This document shows positions 28,628 to 37,888 of a stretch of 64,000 bases of DNA, one piece after another. Below the pieces are notes generated by a model. That model was not told the origin of the DNA. It saw nothing but the letters and a program-made list of their open reading frames with translations, and searched no databases. The stretch lies in NCBI RefSeq assembly GCF_007827465.1, contig NZ_VISL01000001.1:873001-937000 (forward strand), given 5' to 3'. Both the position numbers and the translations under genes were made by a program. Within the stretch, counting starts at the first letter, position 1; every line of letters starts with the position of its first letter. Source of the stretch: Dokdonia sp. Hel_I_53 (GTDB lineage: Bacteria; Bacteroidota; Bacteroidia; Flavobacteriales; Flavobacteriaceae).

Positions 28628-29371
28628 TTAATTTGATACTATAAAATTTTCTAATTGTTTTAGAGAGATTCTATTTTCATAAATCGCTTTTCCAATAATT
28701 GTTCCTTCACAACCTAAAGCGGCTAGCTTAGGAAGCTCAACAAAGGTAGAAATTCCACCAGAGGCAATTAATTTTATGGGAAAATCTTTAGAAACTTTTA
28801 AGGAAGCTTCTAGAATTTCCTCATACAAATCAAAACTTGGGCCTTCTAACATACCATCTTTACTAATATCTGTACAGATCACATAGCGCGCTCCTTTTTC
28901 TTGATAGTTTGTGATAAACTCTACCACGTCATCATCAGATTCTTCTAGCCAACCAGATACGGCGATCTTACGGTGGTGGGCATCTGCGCCTAAGATGATT
29001 TTATCACTTCCATAGGTTTTAATCCAGGTGGTAAAAAGATCAGGATTTTTTACCGCAATACTTCCTCCCGTAATTTGGGCAGCGCCACTCTCAAAAGCGA
29101 TACGCAAATCATCATCTGTTTTTAACCCCCCTCCAAAATCAACTTTTAAGCTAGTTTTGGAAGCAATTTCTTCAAGAATTTTGTGGTTTACGATATGCTT
29201 ACTTTTAGCTCCATCAAGATCTACAAGATGTAGATGTTTGATGCCGTGTGCCTCAAATTGCTTTGCCACCTCAAGCGGATTTTCATTATACACCTTTTTT
29301 GTACTATAATCTCCTTTTGAAAGTCGCACGCAGGCACCTTCAATAATATCTATTGCCGGTATTATTCTCAT
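28628..29371 (-). CDS. hisA: ProFAR isomerase (histidine biosynthesis)
   Basis: 1-(5-phosphoribosyl)-5-[(5-phosphoribosylamino)methylideneamino]imidazole-4-carboxamide isomerase, fourth step of the pathway. A 247-residue beta/alpha barrel with [19 protein letters not shown] at the N-terminus, HLVDLDGAK on strand 2 and the phosphate-binding ASGGIS and IIGKAIYE near the end. The 4-bp overlap with hisH shows coupling. It is the last his gene visible in the operon. Confidence 0.96.
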   Translation of the reverse strand: MRIIPAIDIIEGACVRLSKGDYSTKKVYNENPLEVAKQFEAHGIKHLHLVDLDGAKSKHIVNHKILEEIASKTSLKVDFGGGLKTDDDLRIAFESGAAQITGGSIAVKNPDLFTTWIKTYGSDKIILGADAHHRKIAVSGWLEESDDDVVEFITNYQEKGARYVICTDISKDGMLEGPSFDLYEEILEASLKVSKDFPIKLIASGGISTFVELPKLAALGCEGTIIGKAIYENRISLKQLENFIVSN

Positions 29372-29949
29372 AATTCTAAAAAATTCTTAAGTATTTGTTC
29401 ACCCACACCACTGCTCTTTTCTGGGTGAAATTGGGTGCCGTAAAAATTATCTTTTGCTAAGGCACTACTATACGGTATGCCATAGGTTGTGGTGGCAATG
29501 GTCTCTTCTGTTATAGCTGCATAATAGCTATGCACCATATAGATAAAAGAATCTTCGGGTATATTTTTAAAGAAGTCTGATTTTAAATCTGAAATGGTGT
29601 TCCATTGGATTTGTGGGACTTTTACGCTTTCGCGAAAGCGTAACACATCTACCTCAAAAATACCAAGCCCTTGGGTATCTCCCTCTTCAGAATGGGCACA
29701 CATTAATTGCATCCCCAAGCAAATCCCTAAAACAGGCTGGGTTAAGGAAGGAATAACTGTGTCTAAACCAGTATCTCGCAATTTTTGCATGGCACTACTT
29801 GCCTCTCCTACTCCAGGAAAAATCACTTTATCTGCCGCTCTTATCTCAGACTCTTTATCTGATAAAGTTGCCGTATATCCCAGCCGTTCTATCGCAAATT
29901 TGATACTCTGGATGTTACCGGCGCCGTAGTTTATGATTACTATTTTCAT
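29368..29949 (-). CDS. hisH: Imidazole glycerol phosphate synthase, glutaminase subunit
   Basis: Supplies ammonia from glutamine to HisF. The 193-residue class I amidotransferase has nucleophile Cys in GICLGMQL and the His/Glu pair in GTQFHPEKS. The partner HisF is not encoded in this window. A host palindrome at 29636-29649 is read in frame as RFRESVK. Overlaps hisA and abuts hisB. Confidence 0.95.
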   Translation of the reverse strand: MKIVIINYGAGNIQSIKFAIERLGYTATLSDKESEIRAADKVIFPGVGEASSAMQKLRDTGLDTVIPSLTQPVLGICLGMQLMCAHSEEGDTQGLGIFEVDVLRFRESVKVPQIQWNTISDLKSDFFKNIPEDSFIYMVHSYYAAITEETIATTTYGIPYSSALAKDNFYGTQFHPEKSSGVGEQILKNFLEL

Positions 29950-31085
29950 TAAAGCATTCCTTTTGTAGAGGGTAAAATCATTTTCTCTGGGTCTCTTTTT
30001 ACCGAGACTTTAATAGCTTTAGCAAAGGCTTTAAAAATTGCTTCTATTTTGTGGTGCTCGTTTTCACCTTCAGCTTTGATGTTTAGGTTTGCTTTTGCAC
30101 CGTCTGTAAAGGATTTAAAAAAGTGGTAAAACATCTCTGTAGGCATCTTACCGATCATCTCACGTTTAAAATCTGCTTCCCAAACAAGCCAATTTCTACC
30201 ACCAAAGTCTATCGCTGCCTGTGCAAGACAGTCATCCATAGGCAAGCAAAAACCGTAACGCTCAATACCTAATTTATTTCCTAAAGCTTTCGCAAATACC
30301 TCACCTAATGCGATTGCCGTGTCTTCAATGGTGTGGTGTTCGTCTACTTCAAGATCTCCTTTCACATATATATTTAAATTCATCTGACCGTGACGTGCTA
30401 TTTGGTCTAGCATATGGTCAAAAAAGGCGATGCCCGTATCGATATTAGATTTACCTGTACCGTCTAGGTTGAGCTCGATTTTGATATCGGTTTCATTAGT
30501 CTTTCGCGCAAGCGTAGCTACTCTGCGCTCCATTTTAAGGAACTTATAAATTTCTTCCCAATCACTGGTTTCTAACGCAATGTCTTTAGTAAGCTCCTCT
30601 TCTGTAACGGTGATTTCTCCTGTCCCTAGATGGGTTTCATCATTGATAAAAATACCTTTGGCTCCTAGGTTTGTAGCCAGTTGCATGTCTGTTAATCGAT
30701 CTCCGATTACAAAAGAGTTTTCCAAATCATATTCCTCTGAAAAATACTCCGTGAGTAGCCCAGTTCCTGGCTTGCGTGTATCTTTATTCTCATGCGGAAA
30801 AGTGCGATCTAGAAAAACCTTATCAAAAACTACCCCTTCATTTTCAAAAGAATTCATGATAAAATTATGCACGGGCCAGAAGGTATCTTCTGGAAAGCTG
30901 TCTGTGCCTAGTCCATCTTGATTTGTAATCATCACTAGTTCATAGTCTAGCTCTTGCGCAATTTTGCCCAGCCAAGTAAATGCTTTTGGGTAAAAGGTCA
31001 TTTTTTCAAAGGCATCTATTTGCTCATCTACCGTTTCCTTAATGATGGTGCCGTCTCTATCTATAAATAATACTTTTTTTGCCAT
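29949..31085 (-). CDS. hisB: Bifunctional histidinol phosphatase / imidazoleglycerol-phosphate dehydratase
   Basis: A 378-residue fusion typical of Bacteroidota and enterobacteria. The N-terminal HAD phosphatase (FIDRDGTII near residue 6, ITNQDG near 53, [10 protein letters not shown] near 129) dephosphorylates histidinol phosphate. The C-terminal dehydratase carries its metal-binding histidines in [25 protein letters not shown] and [12 protein letters not shown]. Overlaps hisC and hisH by one base on either side. Confidence 0.96.
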   Translation of the reverse strand: MAKKVLFIDRDGTIIKETVDEQIDAFEKMTFYPKAFTWLGKIAQELDYELVMITNQDGLGTDSFPEDTFWPVHNFIMNSFENEGVVFDKVFLDRTFPHENKDTRKPGTGLLTEYFSEEYDLENSFVIGDRLTDMQLATNLGAKGIFINDETHLGTGEITVTEEELTKDIALETSDWEEIYKFLKMERRVATLARKTNETDIKIELNLDGTGKSNIDTGIAFFDHMLDQIARHGQMNLNIYVKGDLEVDEHHTIEDTAIALGEVFAKALGNKLGIERYGFCLPMDDCLAQAAIDFGGRNWLVWEADFKREMIGKMPTEMFYHFFKSFTDGAKANLNIKAEGENEHHKIEAIFKAFAKAIKVSVKRDPEKMILPSTKGML

Positions 31086-32134
31086 TATACTAAGCTATCT
31101 AATGCGGTGATTAATTTGTTATTTTCTTCGGGTGTGCCTACGGTAAAACGTAAGGTATTTTCACATAAGGTTTGCGTACTACGATTGCGTATCACAATAC
31201 CTTTTTCAATAAGCTGTTGGTAACGCATGTTTGCATCATCTACGCGAGCTAAGATAAAGTTTGCTTCTGATGGAAATACTTGCGACACGAAACTACATTC
31301 CTTAAGAGATGCGGCTAGTGTAGCACGCTGCATCTTGATATTTGCAATCTCCTCTGCCACCTCTTGCTTTTTTGCATAGCGCGCCAGCGTTTGCTGCTGG
31401 GTGAGTACGTTTACGTTATACGGTGGTTTTATTTTATTGAGAATTGCTACAATCTCTGAAGATGCCCAGCACATCCCTAATCGCAATCCAGCCAGACCAT
31501 AAGCTTTAGACATGGTTTTTACGACCACAAGGTTAGGAAAATCCTTTAAACGTTGTGACCAGCTTTGGGTGTCTGTAAAATCAACATATGCTTCATCTAC
31601 TATTACCAAACCATTAAAATTGGCTAGCAATTTTTCAATTTTATCTCTAGCGATGCTGTTACCGGTAGGATTATTAGGTGAGCAAATAAAAATAAGCTTG
31701 GTTTGTGCATCTACTGCTTCCAAAACCTTAGCGGTTTGTACCTGAAAGTCTAAATCTAGTGGCACCTCCTTAATGCCAATATCATTGGTTTGGGCTAGTA
31801 CTTTGTACATTCCATAGGTAGGAGGCACAATAAGTACATTGTCTTTACCGGGATTACAAAAAGCTCTAAAGAGTAAGTCTAGCACTTCATCACTCCCATT
31901 GCCTAAGAATAGTTGTGCTTTGTCCAACTTTTCAGTTTCTGTAATGAGTGTTTTTAGATCGCGCTGTTTTGGATCTGGGTATCTATTGAATGAAGTGTCA
32001 AAAGGATTTTCATTTGCATCCAGAAATATCATTTCTTGATCAAAATCCTTAAACTCATCCCGTGCAGAACTGTACGGCTGCATGGCAGCAACGTTTGCTC
32101 TAACTAACGTATGTAAATCAAATTCTGTTTTCAT
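31085..32134 (-). CDS. hisC: Histidinol-phosphate aminotransferase
   Basis: A 349-residue fold-type I PLP aminotransferase. Visible features are DANENPFD near the N-terminus, [17 protein letters not shown] and the PLP lysine in [16 protein letters not shown]. Carries out the step from imidazoleacetol phosphate to histidinol phosphate. Lies between hisD (49 bp away) and hisB. Confidence 0.96.
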   Translation of the reverse strand: MKTEFDLHTLVRANVAAMQPYSSARDEFKDFDQEMIFLDANENPFDTSFNRYPDPKQRDLKTLITETEKLDKAQLFLGNGSDEVLDLLFRAFCNPGKDNVLIVPPTYGMYKVLAQTNDIGIKEVPLDLDFQVQTAKVLEAVDAQTKLIFICSPNNPTGNSIARDKIEKLLANFNGLVIVDEAYVDFTDTQSWSQRLKDFPNLVVVKTMSKAYGLAGLRLGMCWASSEIVAILNKIKPPYNVNVLTQQQTLARYAKKQEVAEEIANIKMQRATLAASLKECSFVSQVFPSEANFILARVDDANMRYQQLIEKGIVIRNRSTQTLCENTLRFTVGTPEENNKLITALDSLV

Positions 32135-32183
32135 TTGTTACTGTTATGCTATCGTATGTACTTACCTATATAAGTAGATACGT

Positions 32184-33479
32184 TTACTTGTTAGAATTTT
32201 GGAGCGCTTCTAGACGTAAGGTTACGGCATTTTTGTGCCCGTCCAATCCTTCGGCGGCGGCCATTAATTCAATGGCGGGACCGATGTTTTGGATTCCTTT
32301 TGCCGAAATTTTTTGAAACGTCATACTCTTCATAAAACTATCTAGATTTACCCCGCTATACTGCTTTGCATATCCATTTGTAGGTAAGGTGTGATTAGTC
32401 CCAGAGGCATAATCTCCTGCACTTTCAGGAGTGTAATTCCCGATAAAAACCGAACCTGCATTTGCAATATTATCGATGTAGAAAGATTCATTTTCTACAC
32501 AAATAATAAAGTGTTCTGGACCATATTCATTAATCAATGCTAGTGCTGTTGCATCATCTTCTACAAAAATGAGTTTGCTATTGGCAATGGCATCTTCGGC
32601 GATACGCTTTCGCGAAAGCGTACTCATCTGTAGTTCTATTTCTTTTTCTACCGCCTCTAGTAAGTCTCGAGAGGTGGATACCAAAATCACCTGGCTATCT
32701 ACCCCGTGCTCTGCCTGACTCAGGAGGTCTGACGCTACGAATGCCGCATTTGCCGAATCATCTGCCACGACTAGCAATTCTGACGGTCCCGCGGGCATAT
32801 CTATCGCCACATTATGTTGAGTCGCCAGTTGTTTTGCCACTGTTACAAATTGATTTCCTGGGCCAAAAATCTTATACACCTGTGGGATGGTGGCAGTACC
32901 AAAGGTCATACCCGCAATAGCCTGAATCCCGCCCACTTTAAAAATCTGAGTCACACCACACAGTTGTGCGGTGTATAAAATGGCTGGGTTGATTTTTCCC
33001 TCCTTATCTGGTGGGGTGCATAAAACAATCTCTTTACATCCCGCAATGGCAGCCGGAATAGCAAGCATCAAAATAGTAGAAAAAAGGGGTGCCGTACCTC
33101 CAGGAATGTATAAACCTACTTTTTGAATAGGTCTTTTTTCTTGCCAACAGTCGACACCCGCAGCGGTAGTTACCGATATGCGTGAGGTCTGTTGCGCTCT
33201 GTGAAAACGCTCTATATTCCCTTTTGCCAGTTGGATGGCATCTTTGAGGTCCTGCGGTACTTGCGTTGCGGCATTTGTAATCTCCGTAGGTGAAACCACA
33301 AAATTTTCTAGGGATATGTTATCAAAGATGGAGGTATATTTTGCAATCGCCTCGTCTCCTTTGGATTTTACCTCCTTAAAGATATCCGTAACCGTTGCCT
33401 CAATGTCTGCTACCGTTTGGGTAGGACGTTGTAATAGGGCTTCCCAGGTGGAGGGTGCAGGGTTGTAAATCTTTTTCAT
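32184..33479 (-). CDS. hisD: Histidinol dehydrogenase
   Basis: A 431-residue zinc enzyme, last two oxidations to histidine. GLYIPGGTAPLFSTILMLA, GPGNQFVTVAKQ, DMPAGPSELLVVAD and HTLPTNGYAKQYSG are family signatures containing the zinc ligands and catalytic residues. A host palindrome at 32606-32619 is read as TLSRKR near residue 289, on a region between helices. Confidence 0.96.
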   Translation of the reverse strand: MKKIYNPAPSTWEALLQRPTQTVADIEATVTDIFKEVKSKGDEAIAKYTSIFDNISLENFVVSPTEITNAATQVPQDLKDAIQLAKGNIERFHRAQQTSRISVTTAAGVDCWQEKRPIQKVGLYIPGGTAPLFSTILMLAIPAAIAGCKEIVLCTPPDKEGKINPAILYTAQLCGVTQIFKVGGIQAIAGMTFGTATIPQVYKIFGPGNQFVTVAKQLATQHNVAIDMPAGPSELLVVADDSANAAFVASDLLSQAEHGVDSQVILVSTSRDLLEAVEKEIELQMSTLSRKRIAEDAIANSKLIFVEDDATALALINEYGPEHFIICVENESFYIDNIANAGSVFIGNYTPESAGDYASGTNHTLPTNGYAKQYSGVNLDSFMKSMTFQKISAKGIQNIGPAIELMAAAEGLDGHKNAVTLRLEALQNSNK

Positions 33480-33515
33480 AGCAATATGTTTAATGAGAGT
33501 GCGTCTAGTACATTG

Positions 33516-34376
33516 TTAAGAAACCATTTTTTCAATAGGACACACAAGAATCCCTTCTGCACCTTCTGCTTTTAGCTCCTCTATGATATCCCAGAATTTA
33601 TTTTTATCTACCACGGAGTGTACACTACTCCACCCCGACTCTGCCAGTGGCAATACAGTAGGACTTTTCATGCCCGGTAAAATGTCGATAATTTTATCCA
33701 ACTTTTCATTGCGTATGTTGAGTAACACATACTTAAAGTTGCGCCCTTTTAAAACAGACTCCATTCTAAATTTAAGCGTATTAAGAATTTGCTGGCGCTG
33801 CTCTGTGATTGAAGGCGAAACGGTAAGTACCGCTTCTGAGGTAAGCATTTGCTCCACCTCTTTTAAGTTATTTTTAAATAATGTACTCCCACTAGAAACA
33901 ATATCACAAATAGCATCTGCCAGGCCGATACTAGGTGCTATTTCTACAGAGCCATTAATAATATGCAAATCTGCCGTTACTCCTTTTGAAGCTAAATACT
34001 CCTTTACGGTGTTAGGGTACGAAGTCGCAATACGTTTGCCCTCAAGATCTTTTACAGAATCATATTTTTGACCTTTAGGAATGGCCAGCGATACTTTACA
34101 TTTTGAAAAGCCTAATCTTTCTAAAATAGGCAAGTCTTTCCCTTTCTCGATAAGGGTATTCTCTCCAAGAATAGCGATATCTACCACGCCGTCCCTTAAA
34201 TACTGAGGAATATCTCCGTTACGTAAGTACAATACCTCTAGCGGAAAATTACGTGCGGTGGCTTTAAGCTGGTCTTTACCATTATCGATAGAGACCCCGC
34301 AATCTTTAAGTAGTTGTAAGGACTCCTCATTAAGACGTCCAGATTTTTGAATAGCAATTCTAATTTTTTGACTCAT
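33516..34376 (-). CDS. hisG: ATP phosphoribosyltransferase (long form)
   Basis: First and rate-limiting step: ATP plus PRPP. About 286 residues (HisG-long with a C-terminal regulatory domain, so HisZ is not needed). KIRIAIQKSGRLNEES is at the start, DIAILGENTL in the middle, and the PRPP loop is DIVSSGSTLFKNN. The start at 34376 (MSQKIRIAIQ) is preferred over 34433, since the upstream part overlaps the attenuator hairpin. Confidence 0.95.
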   Translation of the reverse strand: MSQKIRIAIQKSGRLNEESLQLLKDCGVSIDNGKDQLKATARNFPLEVLYLRNGDIPQYLRDGVVDIAILGENTLIEKGKDLPILERLGFSKCKVSLAIPKGQKYDSVKDLEGKRIATSYPNTVKEYLASKGVTADLHIINGSVEIAPSIGLADAICDIVSSGSTLFKNNLKEVEQMLTSEAVLTVSPSITEQRQQILNTLKFRMESVLKGRNFKYVLLNIRNEKLDKIIDILPGMKSPTVLPLAESGWSSVHSVVDKNKFWDIIEELKAEGAEGILVCPIEKMVS

Positions 34377-34412
34377 GGTTACATTTAGTTTACTCGAGAT
34401 ACCCAAAAAGAA

Positions 34413-34441
34413 AAACCCGTTTGAATATCTCAAACGGGTTT
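34413..34441 (-). terminator. his attenuator terminator hairpin
   Basis: On the minus strand AACCCGTTTGA pairs with TCAAACGGGTT (arms 34430-34440 and 34414-34424, 5-base loop), followed by a run of T residues. It lies between the leader peptide and hisG. A second GTTTGATAT (near 34461-34469) resembles the first arm and could pair with the second arm as antiterminator (inferred). Confidence 0.85.
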
Positions 34442-34468
34442 ATAAATATGATGTATGCACATATCAAA

Positions 34469-34525
34469 CTACCTCGCTTGAGCGACTGGTGTAGTATGAT
34501 GATGATGTGTAAAATTTGTTTTCAT
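34469..34525 (-). CDS. hisL: his operon leader peptide with four His codons
   Basis: An 18-codon ORF too short for standard ORF calling: MKTNFTHHHHTTPVAQAR, stop TAG. Four consecutive CAT codons make ribosome progress sensitive to charged tRNA-His. Downstream lies the terminator hairpin, then hisG, which is the classical attenuation arrangement. The promoter -7 box ends only 7 bases before the ATG, so the mRNA is nearly leaderless for this peptide. Confidence 0.9.
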   Translation of the reverse strand: MKTNFTHHHHTTPVAQAR

Positions 34526-34532
34526 TGTGGTA

Positions 34533-34563
34533 CAAAGCTAAGAAGGGAATTTCTTATAAACAA
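34533..34563 (-). promoter_or_regulatory. Bacteroidota-type promoter of the his operon
   Basis: TTG (34561-34563), 20 bp spacer, then TAGCTTTG (34533-34540), which matches the -33/-7 consensus TTG-N19-20-TAnnTTTG. Start site would lie right at the leader peptide. Confidence 0.75.
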
Positions 34564-34673
34564 GCGTATGCGCCAAAAAAGATTTTTTATTGATTTGGGT
34601 TAAGTAACTGCCGTAACTAAGCAAAGATGCGTGCTTCATCCGTCTATTAATATAGAACTCGCCCATAACTTTA

Positions 34674-34886
34674 CAAATAATGCCTTTAGGTATACAGCCT
34701 AATTATAGAAAAATCGAAACGTTGTTGCAACCAGCTACAACTCAAGCATAAAGCGAATGAGGCATTTTTGAAAGCTCTATGTGCGGCTTACAGAAGCACA
34801 AATAAGTGTATATTTAGACAAAACAAATACAGACCCACAAATAAAGCAAATCAGCAAAATGCCGCACTCGCTTTATGCAGTGGCCT
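34674..34886 (+). repeat. B module 1, left-truncated
   Basis: It resembles the other B modules from CAAATAATGCC on, and lacks the left arm AGGCCACTGC. It ends with GCAGTGGCCT (34877-34886), followed by the GTT that starts cassette 1. This is the left junction of the array with the chromosome. Confidence 0.85.
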
Positions 34887-34910
34887 GTTACCACACATTT
34901 AAGAGCAACA

Positions 34911-35546
34911 TTGAGAAATTGGAAAGACATAGAATGGATATTTGAAAAGGATGGAGCCTTAAGAGATATTTATGTTCAAAACACAACGATTTCGGATTGG
35001 AAAAAAGTGGTTGACTTATTGAACTCTGATTACAAATTGACTTTTGGAATTTATGAAGATAATTTGGCAGACAAAATTGACTTCGGATATGTGAAAAAAA
35101 TGTTTGCAGACGAAACTGGCGAACTGGAAACCAAATCTGCAACAATTGATTTGGACGGAATTGTTGTCAAGTGCTACTTTTTTCTTATTGACCAAATCGA
35201 GTTTGATATTAATCCTTCTGAAATACAATCGGAATTGGAATTGAAAAAGGTAACGGATTTTATGAAGACTATAAGTGCGGAATTAGGGAAGCAAATAACG
35301 CTTTGTGGAGAAAATCAACCTGAATTTCCGTTAATAAAAATTGACTCTAAAAACGGAATTGAAAAAATCCTAACTGAAAAGGATGCTAAAAGCTTATGGA
35401 AAAAATCAGACCAAAAAGTTAGCGGATTTGCCAAATTCAAATCGACCATAATTATGAAGTACTTTCCGAAATTATTTGAGAAGAAAATATTGGAAAGTGC
35501 GAATAAAGAATATAAATCAACACTGAAAGAAAAAAACGTGTGGTAA
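34911..35546 (+). CDS. Cassette C1 orphan protein
   Basis: About 211 residues, not recognised. The open frame begins at 34875 inside module B, but the first residues there are repeat-encoded. TTG 34911 (RNWKDIEWIFEKDG) is the likely start, after AAGAGC. The protein is soluble, acidic/lysine-rich, with no enzyme motif. The N-terminal pattern (W-x-x-I-x-W-x-F-x-x-D-G-x-L-R-D-I-Y) looks like a family of small Bacteroidota proteins, possibly immunity-like. The TAA stop lies inside the closing arm of the cassette. Confidence 0.65.
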   Translation: MRNWKDIEWIFEKDGALRDIYVQNTTISDWKKVVDLLNSDYKLTFGIYEDNLADKIDFGYVKKMFADETGELETKSATIDLDGIVVKCYFFLIDQIEFDINPSEIQSELELKKVTDFMKTISAELGKQITLCGENQPEFPLIKIDSKNGIEKILTEKDAKSLWKKSDQKVSGFAKFKSTIIMKYFPKLFEKKILESANKEYKSTLKEKNVW

Positions 35547-35666
35547 CAATGTATAACCGCAATTACGGCGGATTCGACTGCGTCCGAATCCACTCGGAAT
35601 TGCTACCGTCGGTCTCTGCCGAAAGATTGTTTAACTTTAAGCCGTAACTGACGGTTATACGAAACC
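35538..35666 (+). repeat. S1 recombination-site-like palindrome (no A/B modules)
   Basis: It starts with GTGTGGTAACA, the exact reverse complement of the cassette start TGTTACCACAC (34886-34896). Then TGTATAACCG and TTACGGC pair with GCCGTAA and CGGTTATACG. Inner hairpins are GGATTCG/CGAATCC and TCGG/CCGA. It ends CCGTT directly at cassette 2, showing the site without the A and B insertions. Confidence 0.85.
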
Positions 35667-35728
35667 GTTGCCATTCATTATAAAAAAACATTACGCTGAA
35701 AACATTTAAGATTATAATCGGACTTTTA

Positions 35729-36448
35729 TTGCTTTACGGAGCTGGAAAAGAATTTATAGACGCAAGTCGCCAACTTGGTTCATTTTTTAGACCAGAGATT
35801 ATTGTTCCTGTATTACTGATGCTGATTTTATCGACTTGGTTAATTGGTAGCGGATTATCAAGAGAAAAGCTAAAATTTAAGTCTTTAGCTTTCTTAAAAT
35901 ATTTCGGAATTTCATTTGTCATCTTTGCAATTGTCGCATTTTTTAGTTTGAGCAGTTATGTAGTTCCGAAAAATTTCGTGACGATTAACGGACTTAAAAT
36001 TCCATTGGGAAAATGTATTGACGGTAATGTTAGAGTAATTCCAAATGAAGAAGAGCGTAAAGAATATTGCGAATGTTATGTGGAAAAAATAACTAACGAC
36101 CCAGAATTAAAAGCGAAATATCAACTTAAATTGGAAGGCGATAAAGCAAACGATGTTTTTAAAGAAATACAATCAAGTCCTAAATTTCTCGAACTCGGAA
36201 TTGACGAATGCTTAAATTCAGTTTCTATGAAATGGACTGATAACGTTGCGAAATCAATGAAGGAAAATTGGATTAAGGAATTAACCGGAACAGAATTCGA
36301 GACAACCAATAATATTAACGAATATTGCGACTGTCTAATAGATGCGTATCGAGAATATCCGATGAATAAAATAATGACAGATAAATTTTTAGAAAGTCAA
36401 GAGGCAATCGGAATTGATGAAAAATGCACCGAACTCTCGCGGAAATAA
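35729..36448 (+). CDS. Cassette C2 membrane protein
   Basis: 239 residues from TTG 35729; the frame is open from 35684 and an upstream non-ATG start (CTG 35696) would complete the first hydrophobic helix (KTFKIIIGLLLLYG). Two further membrane segments follow (about residues 25-43 and 55-73). The rest is a soluble, Cys-containing domain with two CxC-type pairs (YCECYV, YCDCLI), each preceding similar helices, that is, an internal duplication. No function recognised. Confidence 0.65.
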   Translation: MLYGAGKEFIDASRQLGSFFRPEIIVPVLLMLILSTWLIGSGLSREKLKFKSLAFLKYFGISFVIFAIVAFFSLSSYVVPKNFVTINGLKIPLGKCIDGNVRVIPNEEERKEYCECYVEKITNDPELKAKYQLKLEGDKANDVFKEIQSSPKFLELGIDECLNSVSMKWTDNVAKSMKENWIKELTGTEFETTNNINEYCDCLIDAYREYPMNKIMTDKFLESQEAIGIDEKCTELSRK

Positions 36449-36452
36449 CGAA

Positions 36453-36640
36453 ATGGCAACAACGTATATAGCTCATAGCTAATTAGTTGCTCAATCGAAG
36501 CTAAGGAATATTTGGAAATCGCCAATTTTTTAAATTTGACGATTTCCAATAAAAAAATAAATAGTAAAATTTAAAAATCTGGCTTGTGCTCAATCCGAAA
36601 ATAATCGCTAATTTACACGCTACGAGCCATATACAAAACC
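36453..36640 (+). repeat. S2 recombination-site-like palindrome
   Basis: ATGGCAAC (36453-36460) is the reverse complement of the cassette start GTTGCCAT (35667-35674). GTATATAGCTCATAGC pairs with GCTACGAGCCATATAC (14 of 16). An inner hairpin has GGAAATCG/CGATTTCC. It ends ACCGT at the A module. Confidence 0.85.
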
Positions 36641-37135
36641 GTGGCAGTCTGATTGGCTAGAGGGCTTGCATACTTATAAAAGTATATAAATATCGAAGGT
36701 TTTTGCACATATGCTTATTACCGCGTGGTCGTATGGCTCCGCTGTAAAATTCATAACCATCCTAAGGAATACATAAGCGGTAAAGTTTCTGGCTTTGTTA
36801 AAATTAGAAATGTATCAAAAGTAAATTTTACAGCTCTTAGCATCATCCTCTCATCGGCATCATCCTCTCGATCGTGCCTCTCTCGTCGGTGATGGGACTC
36901 GTCGGAGGCTAGAGGCCACTGCTCAAAAATGCCTTTAGGTATATATCTAAATTATAGTCAGGTCGAAACGTAGTTGCAACCAGCTACAACTCAAGCATAA
37001 AGCGAATGAGGCATTTTTGAAAGCTCTATGTGCGGCTTACAGAACCACAAATAAGTGTATATTTAGACAAAACAAATACATACCCACAAGTAAAGCAAGC
37101 CAGCAAAATGCCGCACTCGCTTTATGCAGTGGCCT
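36641..37135 (+). repeat. A/B spacer block 2
   Basis: A begins GTGGCAGTCTGATT (36641-36654); its right arm is lost and replaced by TCCTCTC/GTCGGAGG-type short repeats. B spans AGGCCACTGC (36913-36922) to GCAGTGGCCT (37126-37135). Cassette 3 starts immediately with GTT. Apparent short ORFs here are not genes. Confidence 0.85.
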
Positions 37136-37152
37136 GTTGTGCTTAATTAAAA

Positions 37153-37509
37153 ATGAAAGAAAATTACGAAATACTAAAAAAGATGGAAGCTCGACCTGCA
37201 ATGTGGACAGGCGAATTGAGTTTAAAGAGCATCAGGACTTTTTTAGATGGTTATTCGTTCGCACTTCAAGAACATAAGTTAATTAAACCATATGAAGAGA
37301 AGAAACAAAATTTTCATGATTGGGTTGCAGAAAAACTTGGGTTTTATGAATCTACTGCGGGTTGGCAAAACATGATTCTTGCGGTGACATTAAGTTTGAA
37401 TCCTAAAACGATAAAATGGGAAGGCTATGATTCTCAAGTCAGCAAAGAACAACACGAAAAGTCAATCACAAAATTTTACGAACTACTTGAAGAATTTATA
37501 AATGAGTAA
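37153..37509 (+). CDS. Cassette C3 protein 1, unknown
   Basis: 118 residues, soluble and helix-rich. The segment ARPAMWTGELSLKSIRTFLDGY is shared with small proteins I recall from toxin/immunity contexts in Bacteroidota, but I do not assign a function. The stop overlaps the start of the second gene by 8 bp, implying coupled translation and a two-protein unit. Confidence 0.65.
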   Translation: MKENYEILKKMEARPAMWTGELSLKSIRTFLDGYSFALQEHKLIKPYEEKKQNFHDWVAEKLGFYESTAGWQNMILAVTLSLNPKTIKWEGYDSQVSKEQHEKSITKFYELLEEFINE

Positions 37510-37828
37510 AATTGAAATTGAAGGGTCTTATATTCAATACGCTGCTGGTTATGATAAGGACAACATAACGGAATCGGATTTGGAGAAAGCTCTAAATGAC
37601 TTACCAGAAATGGATGATGAACATGGAGGTTTTTGGATTGGAGTTTACGGAGCTGATAAAGATGAATTTGTGCTTGAACTCCATAAATGTCTAACGCTTT
37701 TCGGAAATTTTGGAGAAGAAGAGAATTATAAAATCCAACTGAATCACCTTGATGCTGCGAAGGATTATTACAATCTATTACTGGGAGGAAGAATTGATGA
37801 GTTAAAAGAAAAATTAAAAAATAACTAA
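37502..37828 (+). CDS. Cassette C3 protein 2, unknown
   Basis: 108 residues, acidic. The pattern HGGFWIGVYG near residues 40-49 and the hydrophobic strand FVLELHKCLTLFG suggest a small alpha/beta immunity-like domain. The TAA stop lies in the closing arm of the cassette, so the gene and arm are tightly packed. Confidence 0.65.
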   Translation: MSKIEIEGSYIQYAAGYDKDNITESDLEKALNDLPEMDDEHGGFWIGVYGADKDEFVLELHKCLTLFGNFGEEENYKIQLNHLDAAKDYYNLLLGGRIDELKEKLKNN

Positions 37829-37888
37829 GCACAACAATGTGTATAGTGCATAGCACCCTACGGGATGCTACTACACCATACACGGAAC
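37826..37888 (+). repeat. S3 recombination-site-like palindrome (short form)
   Basis: TAAGCACAACA (37826-37836) is the exact reverse complement of the cassette start TGTTGTGCTTA (37135-37145). GTGTATAGTG pairs with CACCATACAC, and TAGCA with TGCTA inside. Only 63 bp long, it is the shortest of the S sites and in the size range of integron attC. Confidence 0.85.

Noticed and set aside
36641-37135. Promoter search in A and B modules
   Set aside because: Only imperfect -7-like words (TATATTTA, TGGCTTTG) without a spaced -33 element; not enough for a promoter call.
37017-37277. ORF starting in module B and running into cassette C3
   Set aside because: It is encoded by the repeat, overlaps the real C3 gene in another frame, and is not kept in other B copies.
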